From assembly GCA_002749065.1 (NCBI GenBank), contig PDTX01000003.1, positions 62,001-126,000 of the forward strand: DNA of 64,000 nucleotides, given 5' to 3'. This document shows positions 53,001 to 62,443 of this stretch, in pieces. Origin of the DNA: Bacteroidia bacterium. Lineage in GTDB: Bacteria > Bacteroidota > Bacteroidia > Bacteroidales > CAJPTX01. Position 1 is the first letter of the stretch, and every line of letters starts with the position of its first letter. Under the pieces are notes generated by a model, which saw only the letters and a program-made list of their open reading frames with translations, was not told the origin of the DNA and searched no databases. The translations under genes were made by a program, and so were the position numbers.

Positions 53001-53312
53001 TTCAAGTTCGAGGGCTACAACCTCTTCGAGAAGATGATAGGGACGCTCAATCAGGCCATTCTGGAAATACTCTTCAAGATCCACATACCCGTGGAGGAGC
53101 CCGAGCAGGTGCGTGAGGCCCCGGAGCGACCCAACCCGTCGAGAGGGCCGAAGAACCTCCAGGCCGGGCGGAGCGAGGTGGCCACCTCGCGGACCAGCGA
53201 GCCGAGCCGTACGCCCCTACGCCGGGAGAAGAAGATAGGCCGGAATGACCCCTGCCCCTGCGGCAGCGGGAAGAAGTACAAGCAGTGCTGCGGTAGGCAC
53301 GATAAGCAATAG
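50013..53312 (+). CDS. secA: Preprotein translocase ATPase SecA
   Basis: From ATG 50013 ([14 protein letters not shown]) the protein has 1099 residues; the track start at 49962 lies in the palindrome. It has nucleotide-binding domain 1 with Walker A at about residue 199 ([17 protein letters not shown]) and the DEVD motif ([14 protein letters not shown]), the preprotein-crosslinking region, motif V-like [11 protein letters not shown] and [21 protein letters not shown]. It ends in a zinc-binding [13 protein letters not shown] tail that contacts SecB. It carries the long insertion with [15 protein letters not shown] found in Bacteroidota SecA. A perfect inverted repeat lies over its promoter, and argS follows after 17 bases. 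Confidence 0.97.
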   Translation: [1099 protein letters not shown]

Positions 53313-53329
53313 AATAGGGAGAAGGCCGT

Positions 53330-55135
53330 ATGGCGATGGAGAAAATGGATATCGTAGCGCAGCTGCAGGCTGAGATACAGGGGGCTATCAGGGAGCTGCT
53401 GGCTCTGGAGGTGCCGTCGGAGACGATACAGGTGACCCCCACCCGCTCGGAGTTCGAGGGCGACTACACGGTGGTGGTCTTCCCGTGGGTCAAGCAGGCC
53501 CGGTGCAAGCCCGAGGAGCTGGGGCATAGGCTGGGCGACTACCTGCTGCAGCACTCGCCCAGCGTGGCGGATGTCAACGTGGTGAAGGGCTTCCTGAACA
53601 TGAGCCTGCGCGACGAGTTCCTGACCCTGGCCCTGGCGAGGATGCCCAAGGATGGCACCTTCGGCCTGGCCGCGCCCAATAGCTCCGGCAGGACGCTCTG
53701 CCTGGAGTACTCCTCGCCCAACACCAACAAGCCGCTGCACCTGGGGCATATCCGCAACATCCTGCTGGGGTGGAGCGTGAGCCGCATCAAGGAGGCCGTG
53801 GGCGATAGGGTGGTCATGGTCAACGTGACCAACGACCGGGGGATACACATCTGCAAGTCCATGCTCGCCTGGATGCGCCACGGCCAGGGCGAAACGCCCC
53901 AGAGCAGCGGCATGAAGGGCGATTTCCTCGTGGGGAAGTACTACGTCCTCTTCGAGAAGGACTTCCGCCGGGAGGTGGCCGAGCTGGTGGCCGGGGGCAT
54001 GACCGAGGAGGAGGCCAAGGAGGCGGCGCCCAGCATGCGCGAGGCCCAGGAGATGCTGCGGAGGTGGGAGCGGAAGGACCCCGAGATCTACGCCCTGTGG
54101 GAGCGGATGAACAGCTGGGTCTACGCCGGGTTCGAGGTGACCTACCAGACCCTCGGCGTGCATTTCGACAAGATATACTACGAGTCGGACACCTACATCC
54201 TCGGGAAGAGCCTCGTGGAGGACGGGCTGGCCTGCGGGGTGTTCTACCGGCGCGAGGACGGGTCGGTGTGGGCCGACCTGACCGACATCGGCCTCGACGA
54301 GAAGCTGCTGCTGCGCTCCGACGGCACCTCGGTCTACATGACCCAGGACCTCGGCACGGCCCTCGAGCGCTACAACGAGTTCCGCTTCGACGACATGACC
54401 TACGTGGTGGGCGATGAGCAGAACTACCACTTCCAGGTGCTGCAGATACTCCTCCAGCGCCTGGGCTACGAGTGGGCCTCGCGGATATTCCACCTCAGCT
54501 ACGGCATGGTCGCCCTGCCGGAGGGGAAGATGAAGTCGCGCGAGGGTACGGTGGTCGACGCCGACGACCTCATCGCCTCGGTGGTGAGCATCGCCCGCGA
54601 AACCTCCGACACGCTCGGCAAGCTCAAGGAGGTGGACCCCGCCGACCTGGACGACATACACAGGGCCGTGGGCCTGGGCGCGCTCAAGTACTTCATCATC
54701 AAGGTGGACCCCACCAAGAGCATGGTCTTCGACCCCAAGGAGTCCATCGACTTCAACGGGAATACCGGCCCCTTCATCCAGTACACGCACGCCCGTGCAT
54801 GCAGCATCCTCCGGCGGATGGAGGGCCAGGTCGAGCCCCTCCTCCCCACGCTGGAGGGCATCAGCTACAGCCCCTTCGAGCGTAAGCTCATCCGCCGCCT
54901 CTACGCCTTCCCGGGCCTCATCCGCCAGGCGGCCAAGGAGCATAGCCCCGCCCTGGTGGCCAACTATACCTACGAGCTGGCCCGCGAGTTCAACCAGTTC
55001 TACCACGAATGCCCCGTGAGCCGCGAGGAGGACCCCAAGCTCAGGAGCATGCGCGTGGAGCTGACCCGGGGCGTGGTCAAGGTGCTGGCCTCGGCGCTCA
55101 GGCTGCTGGGCATACAGGCACCCGAGCGGATGTAG
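53330..55135 (+). CDS. argS: Arginyl-tRNA synthetase
   Basis: The 601-residue class I enzyme has the HLGH form of the HIGH motif (SSPNTNKPLHLGHIRNIL) and a KMKS form of KMSKS (EGKMKSREGTVVDADDL). It opens with an ArgRS N-terminal additional domain and ends with the anticodon-binding region closing in ALRLLGIQAPERM. It starts 17 bases after secA and 22 bases before folC, in a co-directional run. Confidence 0.97.
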   Translation: MAMEKMDIVAQLQAEIQGAIRELLALEVPSETIQVTPTRSEFEGDYTVVVFPWVKQARCKPEELGHRLGDYLLQHSPSVADVNVVKGFLNMSLRDEFLTLALARMPKDGTFGLAAPNSSGRTLCLEYSSPNTNKPLHLGHIRNILLGWSVSRIKEAVGDRVVMVNVTNDRGIHICKSMLAWMRHGQGETPQSSGMKGDFLVGKYYVLFEKDFRREVAELVAGGMTEEEAKEAAPSMREAQEMLRRWERKDPEIYALWERMNSWVYAGFEVTYQTLGVHFDKIYYESDTYILGKSLVEDGLACGVFYRREDGSVWADLTDIGLDEKLLLRSDGTSVYMTQDLGTALERYNEFRFDDMTYVVGDEQNYHFQVLQILLQRLGYEWASRIFHLSYGMVALPEGKMKSREGTVVDADDLIASVVSIARETSDTLGKLKEVDPADLDDIHRAVGLGALKYFIIKVDPTKSMVFDPKESIDFNGNTGPFIQYTHARACSILRRMEGQVEPLLPTLEGISYSPFERKLIRRLYAFPGLIRQAAKEHSPALVANYTYELAREFNQFYHECPVSREEDPKLRSMRVELTRGVVKVLASALRLLGIQAPERM

Positions 55136-55157
55136 CACACTAGCCGATACGCGGCAT

Positions 55158-56471
55158 ATGAACTACGAAGAGACGGTCGGCTACATCATGTCGGCCCTGC
55201 CCATGTTTCAGCGTGTGGGGGCCGCGGCCTACAAGCCCAACCTGGACAACTCGCACGCCCTGGACCTATACGATGCCTCCCCCCACGAGGATTTCCTCAC
55301 CATCCACGTGGCGGGCACCAACGGCAAGGGGAGCGTGTCGCACATGCTGGCCGCCATCCTCACCGCCGCGGGCTACCGCACGGGCCTGCTGACCTCCCCC
55401 CACCTGCTGGACTACCGCGAGCGCATACGCGTCGATGGGCAGATGGTCAGCGAGGACTTCATCACCCAGTACGTCGATAGCCATCTGGAGGTCTTCGAGG
55501 AGATAAGCCCCTCCTTCTTCGAGATGTCGGTCGCCATGGCCTTCAGCTACTTCGCCGACCAGCAGGTCGATATCGCCGTGGTGGAGGTCGGGATGGGGGG
55601 GCGGCTCGACAGCACCAACATCATCAGCCCCACCGTCAGCGTCATCACCAGCATCGGCTACGACCACATGGCCTTCCTCGGGGGCACCATGGCCGAGATT
55701 GCGGGTGAGAAGGCCGGCATCATCAAGCAGAACCGCCCCGTGGTGGTGGGGGCTGTGGACGAGGAGCTCCGCCCCGTCTTCATCGATAGGGCCAGGGAGA
55801 TGGGCAGCCCCTACACCTTTGCCCAGGACCGGTGGACGGTGGTGCCCAAGGGCGCATCGGGCGAGAGGCAATGCTTTGACTGCCTGAACAGCCGGTCGCG
55901 CAAGCCCATGGAGATTGTCACCGACCTTCGTGGCATCGTCCAATCGCAGAATTTGGCCACTGTCCTGTGCGTGGTGGACTACCTCCGCCGCGAGGGGCTA
56001 CATATTCCGTGGACCATCGTGCAGCAGGGCTTGGGACGGGTGCAGCAGTCCACGGGGCTGGCCGGTCGGTGGCAACCCATCGACGAAAAGCCCCTCACCA
56101 TTGCCGATGTCGCCCATAATCCGCAGGGTATCGCGGCGGTTCTGGCCCAGGTGGAGCAGACCCCGCATGAGGGCTTGCTCTGGGTGCTGGGCCTATCCGG
56201 CGACAAGGATGTCTCCTCCATTCTGGCCATGCTGCCCTCTGAGGCCACCTACTTCTTCACGCGGGCCGGTGTACCCCGGGCCATGGATGCGGATGCGCTT
56301 CGGGGGGAGGCCACTGGCCACGGGCTCAGGGGGGAGAGCTACCCGGATGTGGCCAGCGCGCTGCGAGCCGCCCGGGAGCGGGCCCGCCCCGAGGACCTCA
56401 TCATGGTGGGGGGGAGCGCCTTCGTCGTGGCGGATGCGCTGGCCGCCGGGGTGGGGGAGAGCGGGCTGTGA
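55158..56471 (+). CDS. folC: Folylpolyglutamate synthase / dihydrofolate synthase
   Basis: The 437-residue Mur-ligase-like enzyme has the ATP loop IHVAGTNGKGSVSHML, GLLTSPHLLDYRERIRVDG, EVGMGGRLDSTNII and the late VLGLSGDKDVSSILAML region. FolC adds L-glutamate to dihydropteroate and to folates. It is the third gene after secA and argS. Its stop is only 2 bases from the stop of the convergent unknown gene, with no visible terminator between. Confidence 0.95.
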   Translation: MNYEETVGYIMSALPMFQRVGAAAYKPNLDNSHALDLYDASPHEDFLTIHVAGTNGKGSVSHMLAAILTAAGYRTGLLTSPHLLDYRERIRVDGQMVSEDFITQYVDSHLEVFEEISPSFFEMSVAMAFSYFADQQVDIAVVEVGMGGRLDSTNIISPTVSVITSIGYDHMAFLGGTMAEIAGEKAGIIKQNRPVVVGAVDEELRPVFIDRAREMGSPYTFAQDRWTVVPKGASGERQCFDCLNSRSRKPMEIVTDLRGIVQSQNLATVLCVVDYLRREGLHIPWTIVQQGLGRVQQSTGLAGRWQPIDEKPLTIADVAHNPQGIAAVLAQVEQTPHEGLLWVLGLSGDKDVSSILAMLPSEATYFFTRAGVPRAMDADALRGEATGHGLRGESYPDVASALRAARERARPEDLIMVGGSAFVVADALAAGVGESGL

Positions 56472-56473
56472 GG

Positions 56474-58036
56474 TCAGAACTCCGTCCAGATGGTCTTGTC
56501 GTCCTCGCTGTAGCGTAGCTGGAAGGCCATCGGGGCATCGGCCACGGCCTTTCGGGCGAGCTCCAGCGCTAGGCGTACGTGGTCGGCCACGTTTGCGGCA
56601 TCGGTGTAGCTCAGGTAGAGGGTGATGGTGCGGCGGGCGTTGTCGTGTACGTGTAGCCGGGCGGGGCAGTCGTCCCAGCTGTTGGGGAGCTCGAGGGCGT
56701 ACTGCTCGCCGCTCGCCTCCATGATGGGGGGGATGATGCGCTCCAGCTCGAGCTGCACATTCCGCCGTCGCTGGATTTCGAGGTACTCCGGCGTGCTGGC
56801 CTGCTTTTCCTGCTCGAGCGCGTAGCTGGCCAGGCGGGGTATGATGTCGGCTAGCTGCTCGAAGGGGGGTAGGGGGAGAACCTCCAGCATGTTCTGCCTG
56901 AATAGGTAGTGCCGGGGTTCGTGTAGCATGATGGTTTCCCAGCCACGCCATGTGGAGAGCGCTACGTACTCCTCATCGATTATGAGGAATTCGCGCCCCT
57001 GCTGCGAGTAGGTGATGGTGGGGATGTGCCTGTATCCATGGCTGCTGACGGACTGGTCGAGGCCGGGGATTTTGAGCTCTGCGAGCCCCTCGAGCTGCTC
57101 CTTCGTGTACCTGGGCCTGAGGCGGAAGTAGTCCATGCGGTCCGGGGGGAAGAGCTGGGCGAGGCGCTTGAGCTCCTCCCGCTGGTAGTCCAGCAGCTGG
57201 GGGCTATTCCCCTGCCCGGGGAAGTTGAGCTTGCTGCGGTGGGTCTGCCCCCAGCCAATATGCTCGCGGACATAGCCTATCCCCAGGGGGAGGGGGCTCT
57301 CGGCCAGCAGCCCATCGAGTATTGCCAGGGTGGGGAGGAGGTGCTTGGCCTTCTGGACGAAGCTGCTGTAGGGGAGGCGTAGCTCCGCGCGCTGCCGCTC
57401 GTTGAGGCGCACGCGTAGCACCTCGCTCTTCTGCTCGCTGCGGAGGTGGTGGGCGTACCGCTTGGTGGCGAGCAGGCTCTTGGCCATGACGCCGACGCTC
57501 CCCGTGGCCACGCTGCGGATTTTCGCCTCCTTGAGCTGCTCGTGCTTTTTGCCGTTCAGGGCTAGCATCCCCTCGGTGCAGAAGCGGGCGTAGCGGGGTA
57601 GCATCAGCCGGAGGAGATCGAGGGAGAAGATGCGCTCATCCTGGGTGTAGCTCCCGCCGAAGAAGGGGCGGAAGTGGGGGCTGTAGTGGCTGAGGCGCAG
57701 CACGAGGTACCCGTCGATGCTGTAGTCGATGCGCTTAATCCGGCGCTCCTCGCCCTTCTTGGCAGGGTAGTGGTGCACCTTGACCTCCAGGTCCGGGGTT
57801 GGGCAGCTGAGCAGGGCCTGGAGCATCTCGTCGGTGCGCTCGAGGTCCTCGCCACTGTTGTGGTAGCGCCTGGGCCTTCGGGCTTGCTCCGCCCGCCCCA
57901 GCTCCCGCCCCAGCTCGGCGACCAGCTGCCTGAGGGCCGCCCGCCAGTGGCGCTTGTCGCTACCCTGGGCCTTCTGCAGACGGGCGGCGGTGAAGCTGGC
58001 CAGCTCCTCGGGGGTGAGTGGGGGGTGCTTGTCCAT
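56474..58036 (-). CDS. Unrecognised 520-residue protein
   Basis: I do not recognise this protein. It has no signal peptide or membrane segment, so it is probably cytoplasmic. It is rich in basic residues near the N-terminus (RRPRRYHNSGEDLERTDEM) and contains several YSPHFRPFFGG-like aromatic stretches and a helical centre (LEQEKQASTPEYLEIQRRRN). The C-terminus (QLRYSEDDKTIWTEF) is compact. Codon use resembles its neighbours. It lies on the minus strand behind a perfect 11-bp inverted repeat and a weak -7-like CACCTTCGC on that strand. Confidence 0.6.
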   Translation of the reverse strand: MDKHPPLTPEELASFTAARLQKAQGSDKRHWRAALRQLVAELGRELGRAEQARRPRRYHNSGEDLERTDEMLQALLSCPTPDLEVKVHHYPAKKGEERRIKRIDYSIDGYLVLRLSHYSPHFRPFFGGSYTQDERIFSLDLLRLMLPRYARFCTEGMLALNGKKHEQLKEAKIRSVATGSVGVMAKSLLATKRYAHHLRSEQKSEVLRVRLNERQRAELRLPYSSFVQKAKHLLPTLAILDGLLAESPLPLGIGYVREHIGWGQTHRSKLNFPGQGNSPQLLDYQREELKRLAQLFPPDRMDYFRLRPRYTKEQLEGLAELKIPGLDQSVSSHGYRHIPTITYSQQGREFLIIDEEYVALSTWRGWETIMLHEPRHYLFRQNMLEVLPLPPFEQLADIIPRLASYALEQEKQASTPEYLEIQRRRNVQLELERIIPPIMEASGEQYALELPNSWDDCPARLHVHDNARRTITLYLSYTDAANVADHVRLALELARKAVADAPMAFQLRYSEDDKTIWTEF

Positions 58037-58073
58037 GGCCTTGGGCTTTGCCGCGAAGGTGGGGGATTTCCGT

Positions 58074-58130
58074 TCCGATTATGGCCTACACTCCCTTTTT
58101 CAGGTCCCTCCCCTCATCACCATAATCGGA
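58074..58130. repeat. Perfect 11-bp inverted repeat around a 35-bp spacer
   Basis: TCCGATTATGG (58074-58084) is repeated in inverted form (CCATAATCGGA, 58120-58130). It lies between the TPR gene and the unknown 520-residue gene, both on the minus strand. The spacer is too short for typical site-specific inversion; a hairpin or paired protein sites are possible. Confidence 0.75.
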
Positions 58131-58149
58131 GTGGATGTGGCCGGGTTGC

Positions 58150-59505
58150 CTATTCCCCCGGCGCGACCCCGCCCTCCAGCATCTTCTTCACCTTCTCGTA
58201 CTTCTCCATCATCCCCTTCTCGGCGCGGAAGCGGAAGTAGAGCTTCTTCAGGAGGTTGAGCGAGTTCCCGTGGCCGGGTATGAGCTCGCAGACCTTCTCG
58301 GCCAGCGGGATGCACTTGCGGTACTCGGCCTGCGCCTCCGCCTGGAGCTTATCGTAGCCCTTCGTGTCGCTCGAGGGCAGCTTCGCGGCCTGGTCCGACA
58401 GGTCCACAGCGTGGTTGTAGTGCAGCACGGCCATGTTGTAGTACGCGTCGGGGTAGTTGGGCACGATGGCCACGGCCTGCTGGTAGGCGGCCTCCGAGGC
58501 TTTCATGTCGCCCAGCTCGTCGTAGACTATCCCCTTGGCGAAGTAGAGGCTCGCATTCTTCGGGCTCTTGGCCAGCGCCCGGTCTATGAGCTCGATCACC
58601 CCCTGCGAGTCCTCCTTGTGCTTGATGTTGTACTCCACCAGCTGCATGAGCACGCACTGCGCCTCGGGGAACAGCCCCACGCCCCGCATGAGCATCTGCT
58701 TGCCCTTGGCCCCCTGGCCGCAGAGCTCGGCCGCCTCGAAGTACAGGCAGTATACCTGCCCCTTATTCGTGTAGCCCGCGTTGATGGCCTTCTCCAGGTA
58801 GCCCATGGCCGGCGCGTACTGCTTGTCCTTCAGGAGCATGATGCCCGTGTAGTAGCTGAGCGTGGAGTCCACCTGGGCCCTGCCGGTGATGGAGTCCACG
58901 GCCAGCGCCCGGGCGAAGTGGCCGACGGCCCCCTTGTAGTCCAGCTGCTTGCTGGCGTTTATCCCCGAGGCGATGGAGGCCCTGCGGATGGCCTCGTAGC
59001 CCTGGGCGATACGCTTGTCCTTCACCCCCTCCTGGCTCAGGCTGGCGGCCCGCCCGTAGGCCCGCATCGCGCTGTCGAGCGGCGAGGGGAGCACCGCCTT
59101 CTTCACCCGGTAGAAGTCCAGCTTGTCCTCCGTGCCATCGGCCTTGCGACTGAAGTAGAAGTCGGTCTTTGCGGTCGACCACAGCACGTAGTCCCCGCCG
59201 TGGATATGGAGGGCCTTACGCTCCTCCGGCTCGCCGATGGCTGCGCTGAACTCCCGCGTCCCCACGCCCATGCCAAGGCCCTGTAGGGGCGCCTCATAGG
59301 CCTCCATCATCAGCTCGCCCCGCTTGCGCCAGGTCTTCTCCCGGGCCGCGTACTTCGGCTTGGCGATGTCCCCGTCGCTGGAGGCAATCCGCCGCTCCAG
59401 GCGCGGGTAGTCCCCCTGGGCAAAGGCCGAAGCCCCCAGGACCAGCATCAGGAAAACCCCAGTCCCAATGCGTCTCGAAATGCTTATCCCTGAAACTCGT
59501 AGCAT
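58150..59505 (-). CDS. TPR protein encoded behind gyrA (TprA-like)
   Basis: The 451-residue protein has a signal peptide (VFLMLVLGASAFAQ), a region of unknown fold, then clear TPR units (KAINAGYTNKGQVYCLYFEA; ELGDMKASEAAYQQAVAIVPNYPDAYYNMAVLHYNHA) to the end. It follows gyrA by 45 bases with an AAGGAGGAGAG ribosome-binding site. In P. gingivalis a TPR protein (PG1385, TprA) occupies the same place behind gyrA and has been linked to virulence; I infer orthology from order and architecture. It should be periplasmic or outer-membrane associated. Confidence 0.8.
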   Translation of the reverse strand: MLRVSGISISRRIGTGVFLMLVLGASAFAQGDYPRLERRIASSDGDIAKPKYAAREKTWRKRGELMMEAYEAPLQGLGMGVGTREFSAAIGEPEERKALHIHGGDYVLWSTAKTDFYFSRKADGTEDKLDFYRVKKAVLPSPLDSAMRAYGRAASLSQEGVKDKRIAQGYEAIRRASIASGINASKQLDYKGAVGHFARALAVDSITGRAQVDSTLSYYTGIMLLKDKQYAPAMGYLEKAINAGYTNKGQVYCLYFEAAELCGQGAKGKQMLMRGVGLFPEAQCVLMQLVEYNIKHKEDSQGVIELIDRALAKSPKNASLYFAKGIVYDELGDMKASEAAYQQAVAIVPNYPDAYYNMAVLHYNHAVDLSDQAAKLPSSDTKGYDKLQAEAQAEYRKCIPLAEKVCELIPGHGNSLNLLKKLYFRFRAEKGMMEKYEKVKKMLEGGVAPGE

Positions 59506-59550
59506 GACTCTCCTCCTTGTGCTTTGGTTGGAAATATCGCCGTACGGAGC

Positions 59551-62091
59551 CTACTCCTCCCCGCCTTCAGCCGCGTGGCTCAGCTCCGAGGGGCTCTGCC
59601 CTTCCACCTCCCCATCCGTCGGCCCCTCGTCCTCATCCTCCTCGGCCGACACGGGCGAGATGGAGGCTATCGTGTCGTTCTTCCCCAGCGCGATGCAGTG
59701 CACGCCCTTCGTATTGCGGCTCACCAGCGGGGTCTGCGATACGGGGAAGCGGATGATCACCCCGTTCTTGGAGATGATCATCAGGTGCTCCTCGTCGCTC
59801 ACCAGGCTGATGTTCACCAGCATCCCGGCCTTCTCCACGTTCATCGTCTTGACGCCCTTGCCCCCCCGGTGGATTATGCGGTACTCGCTCACCTCCGACC
59901 GCTTGCAGTAGCCCTCGTCCGACACCACCAGCAGCCGGCGGGGGTCGTCGGCCGCGTGGCTCACCATGCCGATGACGAAGTCCCCCTCGGCCAGGTCCAT
60001 CCCCCGCACGCCCATGCTCTTGCGCGAGAGCACCCGCAGCGCGTCCTCCCTGAAGCGGATGGCCATCCCCCCGTGCGAGGCGAGGATGAGCTCGCTCTGC
60101 CCGTCGGTCAGCACCGCGTCGAGCAGCTCGTCCTCCTCGCGGATGGCCACGGCGATCAGGCCGTTGGTCCGTGGGCGCGAGTAGTCCGTCAGGCAGGTCT
60201 TCTTGACCACCCCGCTCTTGGTGCACATGATGACGTAGTGCGAGTCGGTGTACTCCCTGTCGTTCAGGTGGCGCACGTTCAGGATGGCGCGCACCGTGTC
60301 GTCCTGCTCGATGTTGATGAGGTTCTGCAGCGAGCGCCCCTTCGTGTTCCGCGCCCCCTCGGGCACGTCGTACACCTTCAGCCAGTAGCACAGGCCCTTC
60401 TCCGTGAAGAAGATGAGCGTGTTGTGCATGGTGGTGTTGTAGAGGTGCTCTATGAAGTCCTCCTCGCGGGTGGCCGAGCCCTTGGCCCCGCGCCCGCCCC
60501 GCCGCTGCGAGCGGTACTCGGCCAGGTTGGTCCGCTTGATGTAGCCCAGGTGCGAGAGCGTGATGACCACGTCGTCGTCGGGGTAGAAGTCCTCCGGGCT
60601 GAACTCCTCGGCCGTGGGGATGATCTCGGTGCGCCGCCCGTCGCCGTACTTGGCCTTCACCTCCTGCAGCTCCTCCTTCATCACGCTGTCCTGCAGGGCC
60701 TTGTCCTCCAGCAGCTGGTTCAGGTAGGCGATGCGCTCGGCCAGCTCCTGGTGCTCGGCCCGCAGCTTGTCGCGCTCGAGGCCGGTGAGCGCCCGCAGCC
60801 GCATGTCCACTATGGCCTGCGACTGCAGCTCCGAGAGGCCGAAGCTGGCCTGCAGCTGGTCCATGGCCTCCCGCGGGCTCTGCGACGCGCGGATGATGCG
60901 TATCACCTCGTCGATGTGGTCGAGCGCGATCAGCAGCCCCTCCAGGATGTGCATCCGCTCCATAGCCTTCTTGAGCTCGAAGCGGGTCCGGCGCATCACC
61001 ACCTCGTGGCGGTGCAGGACGAACTGGGCAATCATGTCCTTGAGGTTCAGCAGCCGCGGCCGGCCGTCCACCAGGGCGATGTTGTTGACCGAGAAGGACG
61101 ACTGCAGGGCCGTCTGCTTGTAGAGGTTGTTGAGCACCACGTTGGCCACCGCGTCGCGCTTGAGCAGGATGACGATGCGCATCCCGTTGCGGTCGCTCTC
61201 GTCGTTGATGTAGCTGATGCCCTCTATCTTCTTCTCGTTGACCAGCTCGGCGATTCGCCGTATGAGGTCGGCCTTGTTCACCTGGTAGGGTATCTCCGTC
61301 ACCACGATGCGCAGCCGCCCCGTCTTGGTCTCGTCAATCTCGGCCCTGGAGCGCACCACGATGCGCCCCCGCCCCGTGCGGAAGGCCTCGCGCACCCCGT
61401 CCATGCCGTAGACCATGGCCCCGGTGGGGAAGTCCGGCCCCTTGACGTGCTCCATCAGGCCGTCCACGTCGATGTCGCGGTTGTCGATGTAGGCGCAGGT
61501 CGCGTCTATCACCTCGCCCAGGTTGTGGGGCGCCATGTTGGTGGCCATCCCCACCGCGATGCCCGAGGCCCCGTTCACCAGCAGCAGGGGCACCCGGGTG
61601 GGCAGCACGGTGGGCTCGGTGGTCTCCTCGTCGAAGTTCGGCATGAAGTCCACCGTGTCCATGTCGATGTCGCGCATCACCTCCTCGGTAATCCGCTCCA
61701 TGGCCGCCTCGGTGTACCGCATGGCCGCCGGGCCGTCGCCATCCACCGAGCCGAAGTTCCCCTGCCCCTTCACCAGCTCGTAGCGCAACGACCACGGCTG
61801 GGCCATACGCACCAGCGCATCGTACACCGAGCTGTCCCCGTGGGGGTGGTACTTACCGATCACGTCCCCCACGATGCGGGCCGACTTCTTGGTCCCCGAG
61901 GCGGCGTTCAGCCCCAGCTTCTGCATCGCGAAGAGCACCCGCCGGTGCACCGGCTTGAGACCATCGCGCGCATCGGGCAGCGCGCGCGAAACAATCACAG
62001 ACATCGCATAGTCGATATACGAAGTCTTCATCTGGTTCTCTATGTCGACACGCTGGATGCGCTCCAAAGAATGCTGCTCCTCCATACCCAT
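59551..62091 (-). CDS. gyrA: DNA gyrase subunit A
   Basis: The 846-residue protein has the catalytic tyrosine (RYTEAAM, Y126), the QRDR sequence [19 protein letters not shown] with serine 87 and aspartate 91 intact at the positions of E. coli S83 and D87, and the C-terminal GyrA box [10 protein letters not shown] that marks gyrase rather than ParC. It wraps and passes DNA with GyrB. A -7 element TATCTTTG lies 56 bases upstream with CTTG 21 bases before it. A TPR gene follows in the same operon. The C-terminus is acidic. Confidence 0.97.
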   Translation of the reverse strand: MGMEEQHSLERIQRVDIENQMKTSYIDYAMSVIVSRALPDARDGLKPVHRRVLFAMQKLGLNAASGTKKSARIVGDVIGKYHPHGDSSVYDALVRMAQPWSLRYELVKGQGNFGSVDGDGPAAMRYTEAAMERITEEVMRDIDMDTVDFMPNFDEETTEPTVLPTRVPLLLVNGASGIAVGMATNMAPHNLGEVIDATCAYIDNRDIDVDGLMEHVKGPDFPTGAMVYGMDGVREAFRTGRGRIVVRSRAEIDETKTGRLRIVVTEIPYQVNKADLIRRIAELVNEKKIEGISYINDESDRNGMRIVILLKRDAVANVVLNNLYKQTALQSSFSVNNIALVDGRPRLLNLKDMIAQFVLHRHEVVMRRTRFELKKAMERMHILEGLLIALDHIDEVIRIIRASQSPREAMDQLQASFGLSELQSQAIVDMRLRALTGLERDKLRAEHQELAERIAYLNQLLEDKALQDSVMKEELQEVKAKYGDGRRTEIIPTAEEFSPEDFYPDDDVVITLSHLGYIKRTNLAEYRSQRRGGRGAKGSATREEDFIEHLYNTTMHNTLIFFTEKGLCYWLKVYDVPEGARNTKGRSLQNLINIEQDDTVRAILNVRHLNDREYTDSHYVIMCTKSGVVKKTCLTDYSRPRTNGLIAVAIREEDELLDAVLTDGQSELILASHGGMAIRFREDALRVLSRKSMGVRGMDLAEGDFVIGMVSHAADDPRRLLVVSDEGYCKRSEVSEYRIIHRGGKGVKTMNVEKAGMLVNISLVSDEEHLMIISKNGVIIRFPVSQTPLVSRNTKGVHCIALGKNDTIASISPVSAEEDEDEGPTDGEVEGQSPSELSHAAEGGEE

Positions 62092-62146
62092 TATTTACCG
62101 GTCGCACGTAACCCTGCAACCCGCACTTTACGTTTATAACCAGGCG

Positions 62147-62178
62147 CAAAGATAACAAATTACGGGCGAAACGCGCAA
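62147..62178 (-). promoter_or_regulatory. Putative gyrA promoter
   Basis: On the minus strand TATCTTTG (62147-62154) is preceded by 21 bases and a CTTG (62176-62179 approximately), close to the Bacteroidota -33/-7 arrangement. Confidence 0.55.
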
Positions 62179-62302
62179 GAATTTCCCCGGGCCTCGTCCT
62201 GCATGCGCCCCTGCTCGTGGTCTCGTCGCCCGCCCGCTGGCCCAGCCCTCCCCCCTCCGCGCGCAAATATCCCCGGATGCCCCGCGAATCATCAAAAAAT
62301 TC

Positions 62303-62310
62303 TACCTTTG
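62303..62310 (+). promoter_or_regulatory. Putative -7 element of the bactofilin gene
   Basis: TACCTTTG followed by C matches the -7 consensus. It is 133 bases before the bactofilin ATG, leaving a GC-rich leader of more than 120 bases. Confidence 0.5.
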
Positions 62311-62443
62311 CATCCCACCAGGGGCGGAGCCTCGCCGAGGCGGGCGCGTCCGTAGCCCCCGGGCTTGCCCCGCGGGCCGGGGTATGCGAGCTTGGAGAAT
62401 AACGTAACCTATTTGTATCTACGAAATAGAACACACCAAAAAC

